NCBI GenBank assembly: GCA_021325355.1
Contig: JAJPHI010000031.1
Location: forward strand, 1-64,000
DNA: 64,000 nucleotides
Reading direction: 5' to 3'
From: Pseudomonadota bacterium
Lineage (GTDB): Bacteria; Desulfobacterota; Binatia; Binatales; Binataceae
A program made the translations under genes and the position numbers. Below the pieces are notes generated by a model. That model was not told the DNA's origin, searched no databases, and was given only the letters and a program-made list of their open reading frames with translations. Below, in pieces: positions 8,943 through 17,246 of the stretch. The stretch's first letter is position 1. Each line of letters begins with the position of its first letter.

Positions 8943-10718
8943 TCAGCCTGCGAGCCGACGGCTCAGCTCGCGATGCTTTTCCGTGAGCTCGGCCGGCAGT
9001 GTCGCCCCGATACTCTGCAGGAACTGCGCGGCCGATTCGAGCTCGACGCGCCATTCATCGGGATTGACGGCCAGCGCCTGCTCGAGCTGGCGCGGCGAGA
9101 TCTCGAGGCCGTTCAGGTCCAGCTCGCCGGGCGCGGGAACGATCCCGACGGGAGTTTCGCGGCCGCTGACCTTGCCGTCGATTCGATCGAGCATCCACTT
9201 GAGCACGCGCAGGTTCTCGCCGTAGCCCGGCCATACGAAATTGCCGTTGCCGTCCTTGCGGAACCAGTTGACCATGAAGATGCGCGGCGGATGGCTGATC
9301 TTCGCGCCCATCGCGAGCCAGTGGCGGAAGTAGTCGCCGATGTTGTAGCCGCAAAACGGCAGCATCGCCATCGGATCGCGGCGCACCACGCCCACCTGTC
9401 CGGCGGCCGCCGCAGTGGTCTCGGAGCCCATCGTCGCGCCCATCAGCACGCCATGCACCCAACTCGTTGATTCGAGCACGAGCGGCATCGTGGTGGCGCG
9501 CCGTCCGCCGAAGATAATGGCCGAAATCGGCACTCCCTCGGGATCTTCGGCGTGCGGCGAAAGCGCCGGATTGTTGGTCATCGGCGTGGTGAAACGGCTG
9601 TTCGGATGCGCCGCCTTGGCGCCTGAACCCGCCGTCCACGGTTTGCCCCGCCAGTCGATAAGACCCGCCGGCGGCGGCGCGTCCATGCCCTCCCACCAGA
9701 TATCGCCATCCGGCGTCATCGCGACATTGGTGAACAGCGAGTCGTGGCCCACCATGCGCATCGCGTTGGGATTCGAGCGGGCGCTGGTTCCGGGCGCGAC
9801 GCCAAAATAGCCGTTCTCCGGATTGATCGCCCACAGCCGGCCGTCAGGACCGATCCTGAGCCAGCCGATATCGTCGCCCACCGTAAACACCTTCCAGTCG
9901 CCAAGCGCCTGCGGCGGCAGGAGCATCGCCAGGTTGGTCTTGCCGCAGGCACTGGGGAACGCGGCCGCGATATAGCGGGTCTCGCCCTGCGGATTGCGCA
10001 GGCCGACGATGAGCATATGCTCGGCCATCCAACCCTCGGTCCGTCCGAGCCAGCTCGCGATCCTGAGGGCAAAACACTTCTTGCTCAGTAGCGCGTTGCC
10101 GCCGTAGCCGCTGCCCACCGACCAGATGGCGTTGTCCTGGGGAAAATGACAGATGAAGCGCCGCTGGGGATCGAGATCGAGCGTACCGTGCAGCCCGCGA
10201 TTGAAATGCTCCGACTCCCCCAGCAAAGCGAGCGCCGCGCGGCCCATCCGCGTCATGATTCGCATGCTCAGCGCCACATAGATGCTGTCGGTAATCTCCA
10301 CGCCGACCTTGGCGAACGGTGAGCCGAGCGGTCCCATCACGTAGGGGATCACGTACATCGTGCGCCCCCGCATCGAGTCCTTCAGCAGCGCGCCGAGCTT
10401 GTTGTAGGCCTCGTCCGGCGCCATCCAATGGTTCGTTACCCCGGCGTCGTCCTTGTTCGGCGTGCAGACGAAGGTGACTTCTTCGGTGCGCGCGACGTCG
10501 TTCGGATTCGAGCGATGGAGATAACAGCCGGGACGTTTTTGCGGATTCAGCGGGATCAGCACGCCGCTCGCAACCGCCTCCGTCGTCAGGCGATCACGCT
10601 CGGCCGCCGAACCATCGCAGATAACGATCTTTTCCGGTGAGGTCAGCCGGGCAACGTCCCCGATCCAGGCGTTCAGGGCGGGGTTGGACGTCAGATGTTT
10701 GTCGGGGTCACTACTCAC
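8943..10718 (-). CDS. pckG: Phosphoenolpyruvate carboxykinase (GTP)
   Basis: Cytosolic gluconeogenic enzyme: oxaloacetate + GTP to PEP + CO2 + GDP. 591 residues, the length of the GTP family rather than the roughly 530-residue ATP family. The kinase P-loop FPSACGKTN is typical of GTP-PEPCK, and further family stretches include VTNHWMAPDEAYNKL, YVIPYVMGPLGSP, GGNALLSKKCFALRIA and WWEGMDAPPP. The start is GTG at 10718 (no upstream alternative). Monocistronic, converging on ftsZ, with a candidate promoter upstream at 10794-10822. Confidence 0.96.
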   Translation of the reverse strand: MSSDPDKHLTSNPALNAWIGDVARLTSPEKIVICDGSAAERDRLTTEAVASGVLIPLNPQKRPGCYLHRSNPNDVARTEEVTFVCTPNKDDAGVTNHWMAPDEAYNKLGALLKDSMRGRTMYVIPYVMGPLGSPFAKVGVEITDSIYVALSMRIMTRMGRAALALLGESEHFNRGLHGTLDLDPQRRFICHFPQDNAIWSVGSGYGGNALLSKKCFALRIASWLGRTEGWMAEHMLIVGLRNPQGETRYIAAAFPSACGKTNLAMLLPPQALGDWKVFTVGDDIGWLRIGPDGRLWAINPENGYFGVAPGTSARSNPNAMRMVGHDSLFTNVAMTPDGDIWWEGMDAPPPAGLIDWRGKPWTAGSGAKAAHPNSRFTTPMTNNPALSPHAEDPEGVPISAIIFGGRRATTMPLVLESTSWVHGVLMGATMGSETTAAAAGQVGVVRRDPMAMLPFCGYNIGDYFRHWLAMGAKISHPPRIFMVNWFRKDGNGNFVWPGYGENLRVLKWMLDRIDGKVSGRETPVGIVPAPGELDLNGLEISPRQLEQALAVNPDEWRVELESAAQFLQSIGATLPAELTEKHRELSRRLAG

Positions 10719-10793
10719 GAGACGGCTCCGTTGTGAGCCGCATACCGCGCAACGGTTTGAAGCCTGCGGCTCGGGGTCAGTGATACCCAGCGA

Positions 10794-10822
10794 AGTTTAG
10801 CAGCGTTATTAGAAGACGGCAA
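10794..10822 (-). promoter_or_regulatory. Candidate promoter for pckG
   Basis: On the minus strand, TTGCCG (10822-10817), a 17-bp spacer and TAAACT (10799-10794), 4/6 matches each, lie 76 nt before the GTG start in a 203-bp gap that is AT-richer than its surroundings. Inferred from consensus only. Confidence 0.3.
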
Positions 10823-10921
10823 CGGAAAGCGTTACGAGTTATTAGCGCGGCTCGTCCGCCGCGATCCGCTTCGCGCGGTCGCCGACAGCGCTCGGCATCC
10901 GCTAGCGGCGGCCCGGCAAGG

Positions 10922-11572
10922 TCAGATCTTCTGCTTGGTCTTGTGCCAGTCGGCGAGGAAACGCTCGAGCCCGATCGCGGTCAGCGGATGCTCGAGCATC
11001 TGCCGCATCACGTTGAACGGCACCGTCGCGACCTGCGCCCCAGTCTCGGCGGCGCGCAACACGTGATTGGGCGAACGCAGCGAGGCCACCAGCACCTGCG
11101 ACGGATACGCGTAGTTGCGCAGGATCCGCACCAACTGCTCGACCATCGCAAAACCGTCGTGGCCGAGATCGTCAAGCCGGCCGACGAAGGGTGACACGTA
11201 CGTCGCGCCGCACTTCGCCGCCGCCAGTCCCTGCAGCGGACTGAACACCAGCGTGACGTTGACCCGGATACCGCGCGCGCTCAGCGCCTTGGTGGCCTTC
11301 AAGCCGTCGATCGTGAGCGGGCACTTCACCACCACGTTGGGATGAATCTGGGCGAGCTTCTGCCCCTCTTCGCACATCGCCGCGGCTTCGGTCGCCACAA
11401 CTTCGGCGCTGACCGGCCCGTCAATCGCCGCGCAGATCTCCCGCAGCACCTCGGCGTATGGGCGCCCGGTCTTCGCCAACAGGCTCGGATTGGTGGTCAC
11501 ACCGTCCGCCAAACCCCAACTGACGGCTTCACGAACTTCGCTCAGGTCGGCGGAGTCAACAAAAAATTTCAT
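10922..11572 (-). CDS. tal: Transaldolase / fructose-6-phosphate aldolase-like protein
   Basis: Class I aldolase of the small transaldolase (TalC/MipB/FSA) group in the non-oxidative pentose phosphate pathway. The 216-residue product begins MKFFVDSADLSEVREA and has GVTTNPSLLAK. K83 in VVKCPLT is the Schiff-base lysine, and VNVTLVFS and YVSPFVGRLDD are also typical. The length fits the short subfamily. Sequence alone cannot separate transaldolase from fructose-6-phosphate aldolase activity. Third gene of the dapL-folK-tal operon, with its ATG overlapping the folK stop by 4 nt. Confidence 0.9.
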   Translation of the reverse strand: MKFFVDSADLSEVREAVSWGLADGVTTNPSLLAKTGRPYAEVLREICAAIDGPVSAEVVATEAAAMCEEGQKLAQIHPNVVVKCPLTIDGLKATKALSARGIRVNVTLVFSPLQGLAAAKCGATYVSPFVGRLDDLGHDGFAMVEQLVRILRNYAYPSQVLVASLRSPNHVLRAAETGAQVATVPFNVMRQMLEHPLTAIGLERFLADWHKTKQKI

Positions 11573-12132
11573 TTCGTGGCTACCTCAGGGCGGCGCGTTC
11601 GAGGGCGCAACAGCTCGGCGCGCGCCAACGTCACCCGCTGCGGTGATTTGAGCTGGGCCAACAGCTCGGAAATGGTCTTGTTCGATTGCGGATGGGTCAG
11701 CGACGGGGCCAGCTCCGCCATCGGTGCGAGCACGAAACGCCGCTCGTGAAGCCGCGGATGCGGTACGACGAGATGCGCTGAATTAATCACTTCGTTGTCG
11801 AAAAACAGCAGATCGAGATCGATCGTCCGCGGCAGCGGCCGCTTCGGCGCGCGCCGGCTCGACGCCTGCCGGCGCCGTCCCAGCGCCTGCTCAATCGCCA
11901 GCAGTTGGCGCAGGAGCGCGTCGGCGTTCATTTCCGTTGCAATCTCGATCACACCGTTAAGGAAGGCGCCCTTGAGCTCCCCGACCGGCTCCGTTTCGTA
12001 AATCGACGATTGCCGCACCACCTGGGTCTTGGGCAGCGCCGCGATGCGCACGATGGCCTGGCGATAGTTTTCTGCACGATCGCCGAGGTTCGATCCGATT
12101 CCAATAAACGCCCGATGGGGCATCTCCTTCAC
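11569..12132 (-). CDS. folK: 2-amino-4-hydroxy-6-hydroxymethyldihydropteridine pyrophosphokinase
   Basis: HPPK, which transfers pyrophosphate from ATP to 6-hydroxymethyl-dihydropterin in folate synthesis. Motifs: AFIGIGSNLGDR at the N-terminus, YETEPVG, FLNGVIEI, RTIDLDLLFF with the Mg-binding acidic residues, and HPRLHERRFVL. 187 residues with GTG at 12132, which overlaps the dapL stop (GTGA). An in-frame ATG at 12123 is possible but lies directly on the purine-rich stretch that would serve as its SD. About 20 C-terminal residues beyond the usual domain are basic. Confidence 0.93.
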   Translation of the reverse strand: MKEMPHRAFIGIGSNLGDRAENYRQAIVRIAALPKTQVVRQSSIYETEPVGELKGAFLNGVIEIATEMNADALLRQLLAIEQALGRRRQASSRRAPKRPLPRTIDLDLLFFDNEVINSAHLVVPHPRLHERRFVLAPMAELAPSLTHPQSNKTISELLAQLKSPQRVTLARAELLRPRTRRPEVATK

Positions 12133-13295
12133 AGCCGCAACGCGCGGAGACGTTCAACTGCAGCCTGCAGTCGGTCGCTGGCGACCGTCAAAGAGAAGCG
12201 CACGTAGCCCTCGCCGCACTTGCCGAAGCCCGATCCGGGCGTGATCACCACGCCCGCCCGGCGCAGCACCTGCTCGGTCAGCGAAGTTGAACTGTAGCCT
12301 TGCGGCACCTTCGCCCACAGGTAAAAGGTCGCCCGCGGCGGCGCGCATTCGAGCCCGATCTCACGCAGCGCGCCGACCATCAGATCGCGCCGCTGCTGAT
12401 AGATGGAACAATACTCGCGCACCGTGCGATCATCGGCGTCGAGCGCAGCGATCGCGGCCTCCTGCACCGCCTGAAACACCCCCGAATCGACGTTGGTTTT
12501 GACCGCCCCCAGCGCCGCTATCAGCGCCGCATTGCCGAGCGCAAAGCCGACCCGCCAGCCGGTCATCGAATAGGTCTTCGACAGCGAATGAAACTCGATT
12601 GCGCACTCGCGCGCGCCCTCGATCTGCAGCACGCTCGGCGCCCGATAGCCGTCAAATGCGATCTCGGAATACGCGATGTCGAAGGCGAGAATGATATTGT
12701 TGCGGAGGCAGAACTCGACCGCCTGACGGAGAAACTCGGGTTCGACGGTGGCGGCGGTCGGATTGTTCGGATAATTGAGCCACATCAGCTTTGCCCGTCG
12801 GGCAACTTCCCCCGGAATCGCGCCGAAGTCCGGCAGAAAGCCGTTCTCCGCCCGCAGCGGCATGAAGTACGCCTCGCCGCCGCTGAAGACGCATCCCGAG
12901 TAATAGACCGGATAGCCCGGGTCAGGAATCAGCACGATATCGCCCGGATCGACCACCGCCGTGGCGAAATTGGCGATACCCTCCTTCGAACCAATCAGCG
13001 CGCAGGCTTCACGCGCCGGATCGAGGCTCACGCCGAAGCGCCGCCGATACCATCCGGTCGCCGCCGCACGAAAACGATCAAGGCCTTGGTAGTCCGGGTA
13101 GCGATGGTTGGCCGTGTCATCGGCCGCCCGCTTCAACGCCTCAACGATAAAGCCGGGTGTGGGCAGGTCGGGATCACCGATACCGAGGCTGATCACATCC
13201 ACCCCGGTCTGTTGGACTTCGCGTTTCACCCGATCCAACTCGGCGAAGAGATAAGGCGGCAACAGACCTAGTCGAGCAGCGGCTTTGATCAGCAC
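12129..13295 (-). CDS. dapL: LL-diaminopimelate aminotransferase DapL
   Basis: PLP-dependent fold-type I enzyme converting tetrahydrodipicolinate directly to LL-diaminopimelate, bypassing the succinylase/acetylase steps. 388 residues. The N-terminus LGLLPPYLFAELDRVKREV and DVISLGIGDPDLPTP match DapL rather than generic class I aminotransferases. NYPNNPT and SLSKTYSMTGWRVG follow, with the PLP lysine at K240. Starts with GTG at 13295. The presence of dapB in the same window supports the lysine/peptidoglycan role. A related alanine or aspartate aminotransferase is the main alternative. Confidence 0.85.
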   Translation of the reverse strand: MLIKAAARLGLLPPYLFAELDRVKREVQQTGVDVISLGIGDPDLPTPGFIVEALKRAADDTANHRYPDYQGLDRFRAAATGWYRRRFGVSLDPAREACALIGSKEGIANFATAVVDPGDIVLIPDPGYPVYYSGCVFSGGEAYFMPLRAENGFLPDFGAIPGEVARRAKLMWLNYPNNPTAATVEPEFLRQAVEFCLRNNIILAFDIAYSEIAFDGYRAPSVLQIEGARECAIEFHSLSKTYSMTGWRVGFALGNAALIAALGAVKTNVDSGVFQAVQEAAIAALDADDRTVREYCSIYQQRRDLMVGALREIGLECAPPRATFYLWAKVPQGYSSTSLTEQVLRRAGVVITPGSGFGKCGEGYVRFSLTVASDRLQAAVERLRALRL

Positions 13296-13732
13296 CGGTA
13301 TGGGTCAACTCCCGCAAAAAGCGATGCAAAATTATTAACATAACCCGCGCAAGGTTCGAAATCGCGAGACTTCGCCACCCTCGGGAACCGTCGCGATTCT
13401 CCACAACGCCCGCCAGGGATATCCACAAGACGCGTCCCGCAGGTGCCCGCCGACGGCGCCGCACGATATAACTTTTGCTTGTGTCAGGGGCTTTGTGATG
13501 TTAGACAATCTTCTGCTCAGGAGGCCGCAGCCGAAGGTCATGATGATCATGCACTCGCCCCGCATTGACCGCAGACAAAAGTGCTGCTACTTAAGCCGAC
13601 GCACTCAGATTAGCGCGGATCGCAGTAAGGGCGGATCGCAGTAGGGGATGATGATGACCAGGAGGGGCGGCGCGATCCCGCGCACGCACAGTATCGACAC
13701 GGAGCCGCCGGGGAGGGCCAGTTAGACACCAG
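13296..13732. other. 437-bp divergent intergenic region between dapL and actA
   Basis: No convincing gene; one open frame of about 50 codons from 13498 lacks an SD and family features. The region must hold the promoters of both divergent operons. It includes AT-rich stretches at 13320-13345 and 13460-13510, an imperfect 16-bp tandem repeat (13615-13646), and a purine-rich SD-like stretch (about 13711-13719) before actA. Two DnaA-box-like nonamers (near 13397 and 13419) each have one mismatch and may be chance. Confidence 0.5.
13615..13646. repeat. 16-bp tandem direct repeat upstream of actA
   Basis: Two adjacent copies of GCGGATCGCAGTA(A/G)GG (13615-13630 and 13631-13646) differ at one base. 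They lie about 87 nt before the actA start codon. This could be a recent slippage duplication or a regulator site. Confidence 0.6.
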
Positions 13733-14254
13733 ATGGGTACCACCAACCGTATCCTGATCCCGATAGCTCTGCTGATTTTTATCGGCGGCGCCTTTACTGT
13801 CGCGTTTTCGGAGCGTCCCTGGGCCCCGCGGGCCGACGTCGAACAGCCCATCCCGTTCAGCCATCGCGTCCATGCCGGTATCAACAAAATTCCCTGTCAG
13901 TATTGCCACGAGTATGCGCGCGTCTCGGCGACCTCCGGCGTGCCGCCGGTGGCGCGCTGCGTCGGATGCCACGGCAGCAGCCTGCTCGGCGGTATCGAGC
14001 CCATCACCCAGCCCTGGACCGATACCCATCAGCCGCCCTTCGAGATTCGCTGGAACCGGGTCTACACGCTGCCCGACTTCGTCAAGTTCGTGCATAAGCC
14101 GCACATCTGGGCCGGCGTCGCCTGCCAGGAGTGCCACGGTCCGGTCGAAACCATGGATCGGGTCGTCCCGGTTCATGAAATCAACATGGGTTTCTGCCTC
14201 AAATGTCATGAACAACGCGGTGCCACGCAGGACTGTTTTGTCTGTCACCACTAA
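13733..14254 (+). CDS. actA: Alternative complex III pentaheme cytochrome c subunit ActA
   Basis: Membrane-anchored periplasmic multiheme cytochrome of the quinol-oxidising alternative complex III (ACIII). 173 residues with one N-terminal helix (about residues 6-24). Five CxxCH heme-c sites lie at residues 55-59, 76-80, 131-135, 155-159 and 168-172, the number known for ActA. Additional His residues (H44, H47, H99, H121, H124, H148, H173) are available as distal ligands. First gene of the respiratory operon; actB starts 13 nt downstream. The heme count, order and following genes make the call firm. Confidence 0.93.
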   Translation: MGTTNRILIPIALLIFIGGAFTVAFSERPWAPRADVEQPIPFSHRVHAGINKIPCQYCHEYARVSATSGVPPVARCVGCHGSSLLGGIEPITQPWTDTHQPPFEIRWNRVYTLPDFVKFVHKPHIWAGVACQECHGPVETMDRVVPVHEINMGFCLKCHEQRGATQDCFVCHH

Positions 14255-14267
14255 TTGGGGAGCGTGA

Positions 14268-17246
14268 ATGTCGGACGGACTCAGCAGACGTACGTTTCTT
14301 AAGCTGGCGGCGACCGCCGGCGCGGCGACCGCGATTCCCGGATGTGAGCCGGCGGCGCGCAAAATCGTGCCGTATGTAATCCCGGACGAAAACATCATTC
14401 CGGGCGTGCCCTCGTACTACGCGACGCTCTGCAACGAATGCGACGCGGGATGCGGCGTTATCGCGAAAATTCGCGAAGGCCGCGTCATCAAGCTCGAGGG
14501 CAATCCCAACGATCCGATAAGCCAGGGAGCCATCTGCGCGCGCGGTCAGGCCGCGCTGCAGGGAGTCTATAATCCCGACCGCCTGGGCAAGCCCAAGCGC
14601 CGCCTGCCGGACGGCACGCTCCGCGAGATTAGCTGGGAAGACGCGCTTAAGCTCCTCAACGATCGTCTCGCCGCCGCCGCCAAGGCGGGCAAGGATCGAG
14701 TGGCCTTCATCGGCGCCTCGCAAGGGCCGACGCTCGACAAGATCGCCGTGACCTGGGCCCAGGCCTACGGCAGTTCCCGCGTGGCCTTCTGGGCGCGCAT
14801 CAATGATGAGCCGGCGCGCGCGGCCGCCGACGCCTGCTTCGGCCGTCGCGATCTACCGGTTTACCGGCTCAACCAGGCTCAGGCGATCGTGTCCTTTGGC
14901 GCCGATTTCCTCGAAACCTGGGGTTCGCCGGTCGAACAGACGCGGCAATTCGCCGAATTCCGCACCCCCCGGGACGGGACCAACGGCGTGACCATCGGCA
15001 AGGCCGCCTACGTGAGTCCCAGGATGGGGCTGACGGGCGCCAAGTCGGACCTCTGGGTCGCGGCCAATCCCGGCACCGAGGGCGACGTCGCGATGGCGGT
15101 GCTGAACATCATCGCAAGCCAGGGATGGCTGGCGAAAAATGCCGCCGTCGATGCCGAGGCGGTCAAGAAATTTACCGCCGCCTTCGATCCCGCCAGCGTC
15201 AGCCAGCGGTCGGGTGTTGCTGTCGATCAGCTCAATCAGCTCGCCGCCTGGCTCGGTCAGGCCGACGGCGCGCTCGCGCTCGCCGGCGGCGACGATCCCC
15301 AGGCCTATATCGCGGCCTATCTCATCAATGCGCTGACCGGCAACGTCGGCAGAACGATGGTCTTTCTCGAGGGCGCGCCGGCCGAAGCGACGACCCGTCC
15401 GGAGGAGGTTCACGCGATCATCCGCGCGATCAGTTCCGGCGCGGTCGACGTCGTGGTGGCGGCGGGCGGGGCCAATCCGGTCTTCACGATGCCGAGCGAG
15501 TGGGGCGCCGCCGCCGCGATCAAGGGCGCGCCGTTCCTCGTCTGGATGGGTGAAGTGCCGGACGAAACCGCCGCGGGCGCGCACCTGCTCCTCCCGACGC
15601 ATCATCCGCTCGAGAGCTGGCGCGACAGCGCGCCGCGCGCCGGCGTCTATGGTCTCGGGCAGCCGGTGATGCAGCCGGTCTTCGCCAGTCGGCCGCTGCA
15701 CGACGTGCTTATCAGTTCGGCGCAAAACGCCGCCGCCGGACAGACGATCGCCTGGGAGAACGCCCAGGATGCGATCACCTCGGCGTGGCAGGACCTCCAG
15801 GGCAAGCTGGCGCCTTCGGCCAATGCCACTGATTTCTGGAACCAGGCGCTGCGCACCGGCGGGGCCTTTCAGGAAGCCGCCGTCACCGCGGTCACGCTCA
15901 AGGGCGATGTGCTCAACACGCCGCTCGCGCCGCGCGCCGAAAGCCGCAGTCAGTTCACCCTGGTCGGCTTTCCGCACATCTTTTTCTATGACGGCCGCGG
16001 CGCCAACAAGCCCTGGCTGCAGGAAATTCCCGAACCGACCAATCAGATTGTCTGGGATGGCTGGGTCGAAGTTCATCCGGAGACCGCCGCCCGGCTGGGC
16101 CTGCAAACCTACGAGTCGACCTATCTGTATGGTGGAATCAACGTGCTCGAGATCGCCACGCCGAGCGGGCGTCTCGAACTGACCGCCAACGTGACGCCGC
16201 TAGTCAAGCCGGGCGTGCTCGCCGCGCCGATCGGTCAGGGTCATACCGCTTACGGCCGCTACGCGAAGGGCCGCGGCGTCAACCTGTGGGAATATCTGCC
16301 CGCCGGCTCGCGCGCCGTGCCGGTCACCGTCCGTGTGCTCGAAAAGCAGTACAAGATCGTCACGCCGCTCGGCAAAAGCGACATGATGGGGCGTTCCATC
16401 GTCGAAGCCATGAGCGTCGAGGAGCTGGCCGCCGGCAGGCAGCCGGAAATCGTCCGCGAGGAAGAGGCCGACACCCCCAAAACCGCCTATGAGATGTACG
16501 ATCCCTGGAAATATCCCGGGCATAAGTGGGGAATGACCGTCGACGTTCAGGCATGCACCGGATGCAGCGCGTGCGTCGCCGCCTGCTATGCCGAAAACAA
16601 TCTTCCCGTGGGCGGCAAGTTTGAGGTCGATCGCGGTCGCATCATGTCCTGGATTCGGATCGAGCGGTTTATTCCGACCGCCGCCGAAGCCGCCAAGGCG
16701 CCGAATCTCTATATCGCTCCGATTATGTGTCAGCAGTGCGATCACGCGCCGTGCGAGCCGGTCTGTCCGGTCTTCGCCTCTCATCACACGCCCGAGGGGC
16801 TCAACGCGCAGATCTACAACCGCTGCGTCGGCACGCGCTTCTGCGAAAACAACTGTCCGTACAAGGTCAGACGCTTCAACTGGTTCCAGGCCGAATGGCC
16901 GGAGCCGCTCAACCTGCAACTCAATCCCGACGTTACCGTGCGCGGACCCGGCGTGATGGAGAAGTGCACCTTCTGCATCCAGCGCATCACCACCGCCGAG
17001 ATTGACGCGCGCACGGCCAACCGGCAGTTGGTCGACGGCGAGATCATCACGGCCTGCGCCCAGGCGTGTCCGGCGCGCGCGATAACCTTCGGTGATTTGA
17101 ACGATCCGAACAGCGCGATCATCAAGCGGCGGCTCGAAAACAGCGCGCGCTCCCACAACCAGGGCCGCACCTATACGATGCTGCCGGAGTTCAATGCGCT
17201 CCCGCAGGTTACCTATCTCAGAAGCCTCTATTGGGAGAAGGCATAG
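14268..17246 (+). CDS. actB: ACIII iron-sulfur subunit ActB (molybdopterin-like plus FeS domains)
   Basis: Periplasmic peripheral subunit of ACIII, 992 residues. Tat motif SRRTFLK (RR at 7-8) with a possible lipobox cysteine (C26). The N-terminal domain resembles molybdopterin oxidoreductases. Its start has C55-x2-C58-x3-C62-x27-C90, a full [4Fe-4S] pattern of that superfamily. The C-terminal NrfC-like domain has CTGCSACVAAC (from C763), CQQCDHAPCEPVCP, CVGTRFCENNC (from C853) and a final CTFC...CAQAC set. In the third set, Thr856 replaces the second Cys, which fits the single [3Fe-4S] cluster known for ActB. Immediately followed by actC. Confidence 0.93.
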   Translation: MSDGLSRRTFLKLAATAGAATAIPGCEPAARKIVPYVIPDENIIPGVPSYYATLCNECDAGCGVIAKIREGRVIKLEGNPNDPISQGAICARGQAALQGVYNPDRLGKPKRRLPDGTLREISWEDALKLLNDRLAAAAKAGKDRVAFIGASQGPTLDKIAVTWAQAYGSSRVAFWARINDEPARAAADACFGRRDLPVYRLNQAQAIVSFGADFLETWGSPVEQTRQFAEFRTPRDGTNGVTIGKAAYVSPRMGLTGAKSDLWVAANPGTEGDVAMAVLNIIASQGWLAKNAAVDAEAVKKFTAAFDPASVSQRSGVAVDQLNQLAAWLGQADGALALAGGDDPQAYIAAYLINALTGNVGRTMVFLEGAPAEATTRPEEVHAIIRAISSGAVDVVVAAGGANPVFTMPSEWGAAAAIKGAPFLVWMGEVPDETAAGAHLLLPTHHPLESWRDSAPRAGVYGLGQPVMQPVFASRPLHDVLISSAQNAAAGQTIAWENAQDAITSAWQDLQGKLAPSANATDFWNQALRTGGAFQEAAVTAVTLKGDVLNTPLAPRAESRSQFTLVGFPHIFFYDGRGANKPWLQEIPEPTNQIVWDGWVEVHPETAARLGLQTYESTYLYGGINVLEIATPSGRLELTANVTPLVKPGVLAAPIGQGHTAYGRYAKGRGVNLWEYLPAGSRAVPVTVRVLEKQYKIVTPLGKSDMMGRSIVEAMSVEELAAGRQPEIVREEEADTPKTAYEMYDPWKYPGHKWGMTVDVQACTGCSACVAACYAENNLPVGGKFEVDRGRIMSWIRIERFIPTAAEAAKAPNLYIAPIMCQQCDHAPCEPVCPVFASHHTPEGLNAQIYNRCVGTRFCENNCPYKVRRFNWFQAEWPEPLNLQLNPDVTVRGPGVMEKCTFCIQRITTAEIDARTANRQLVDGEIITACAQACPARAITFGDLNDPNSAIIKRRLENSARSHNQGRTYTMLPEFNALPQVTYLRSLYWEKA

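Noticed and set aside
13397-13427. Two DnaA-box-like nonamers (TTCTCCACA, ATATCCACA) upstream of dapL, suggesting an origin
   Set aside because: Each has one mismatch, there is no AT-rich unwinding region, no dnaA/dnaN gene, and only two boxes; chance cannot be excluded.
13498-13650. Possible 50-codon leader peptide upstream of actA
   Set aside because: No Shine-Dalgarno, no hydrophobic or conserved pattern, and it runs across the tandem repeat.
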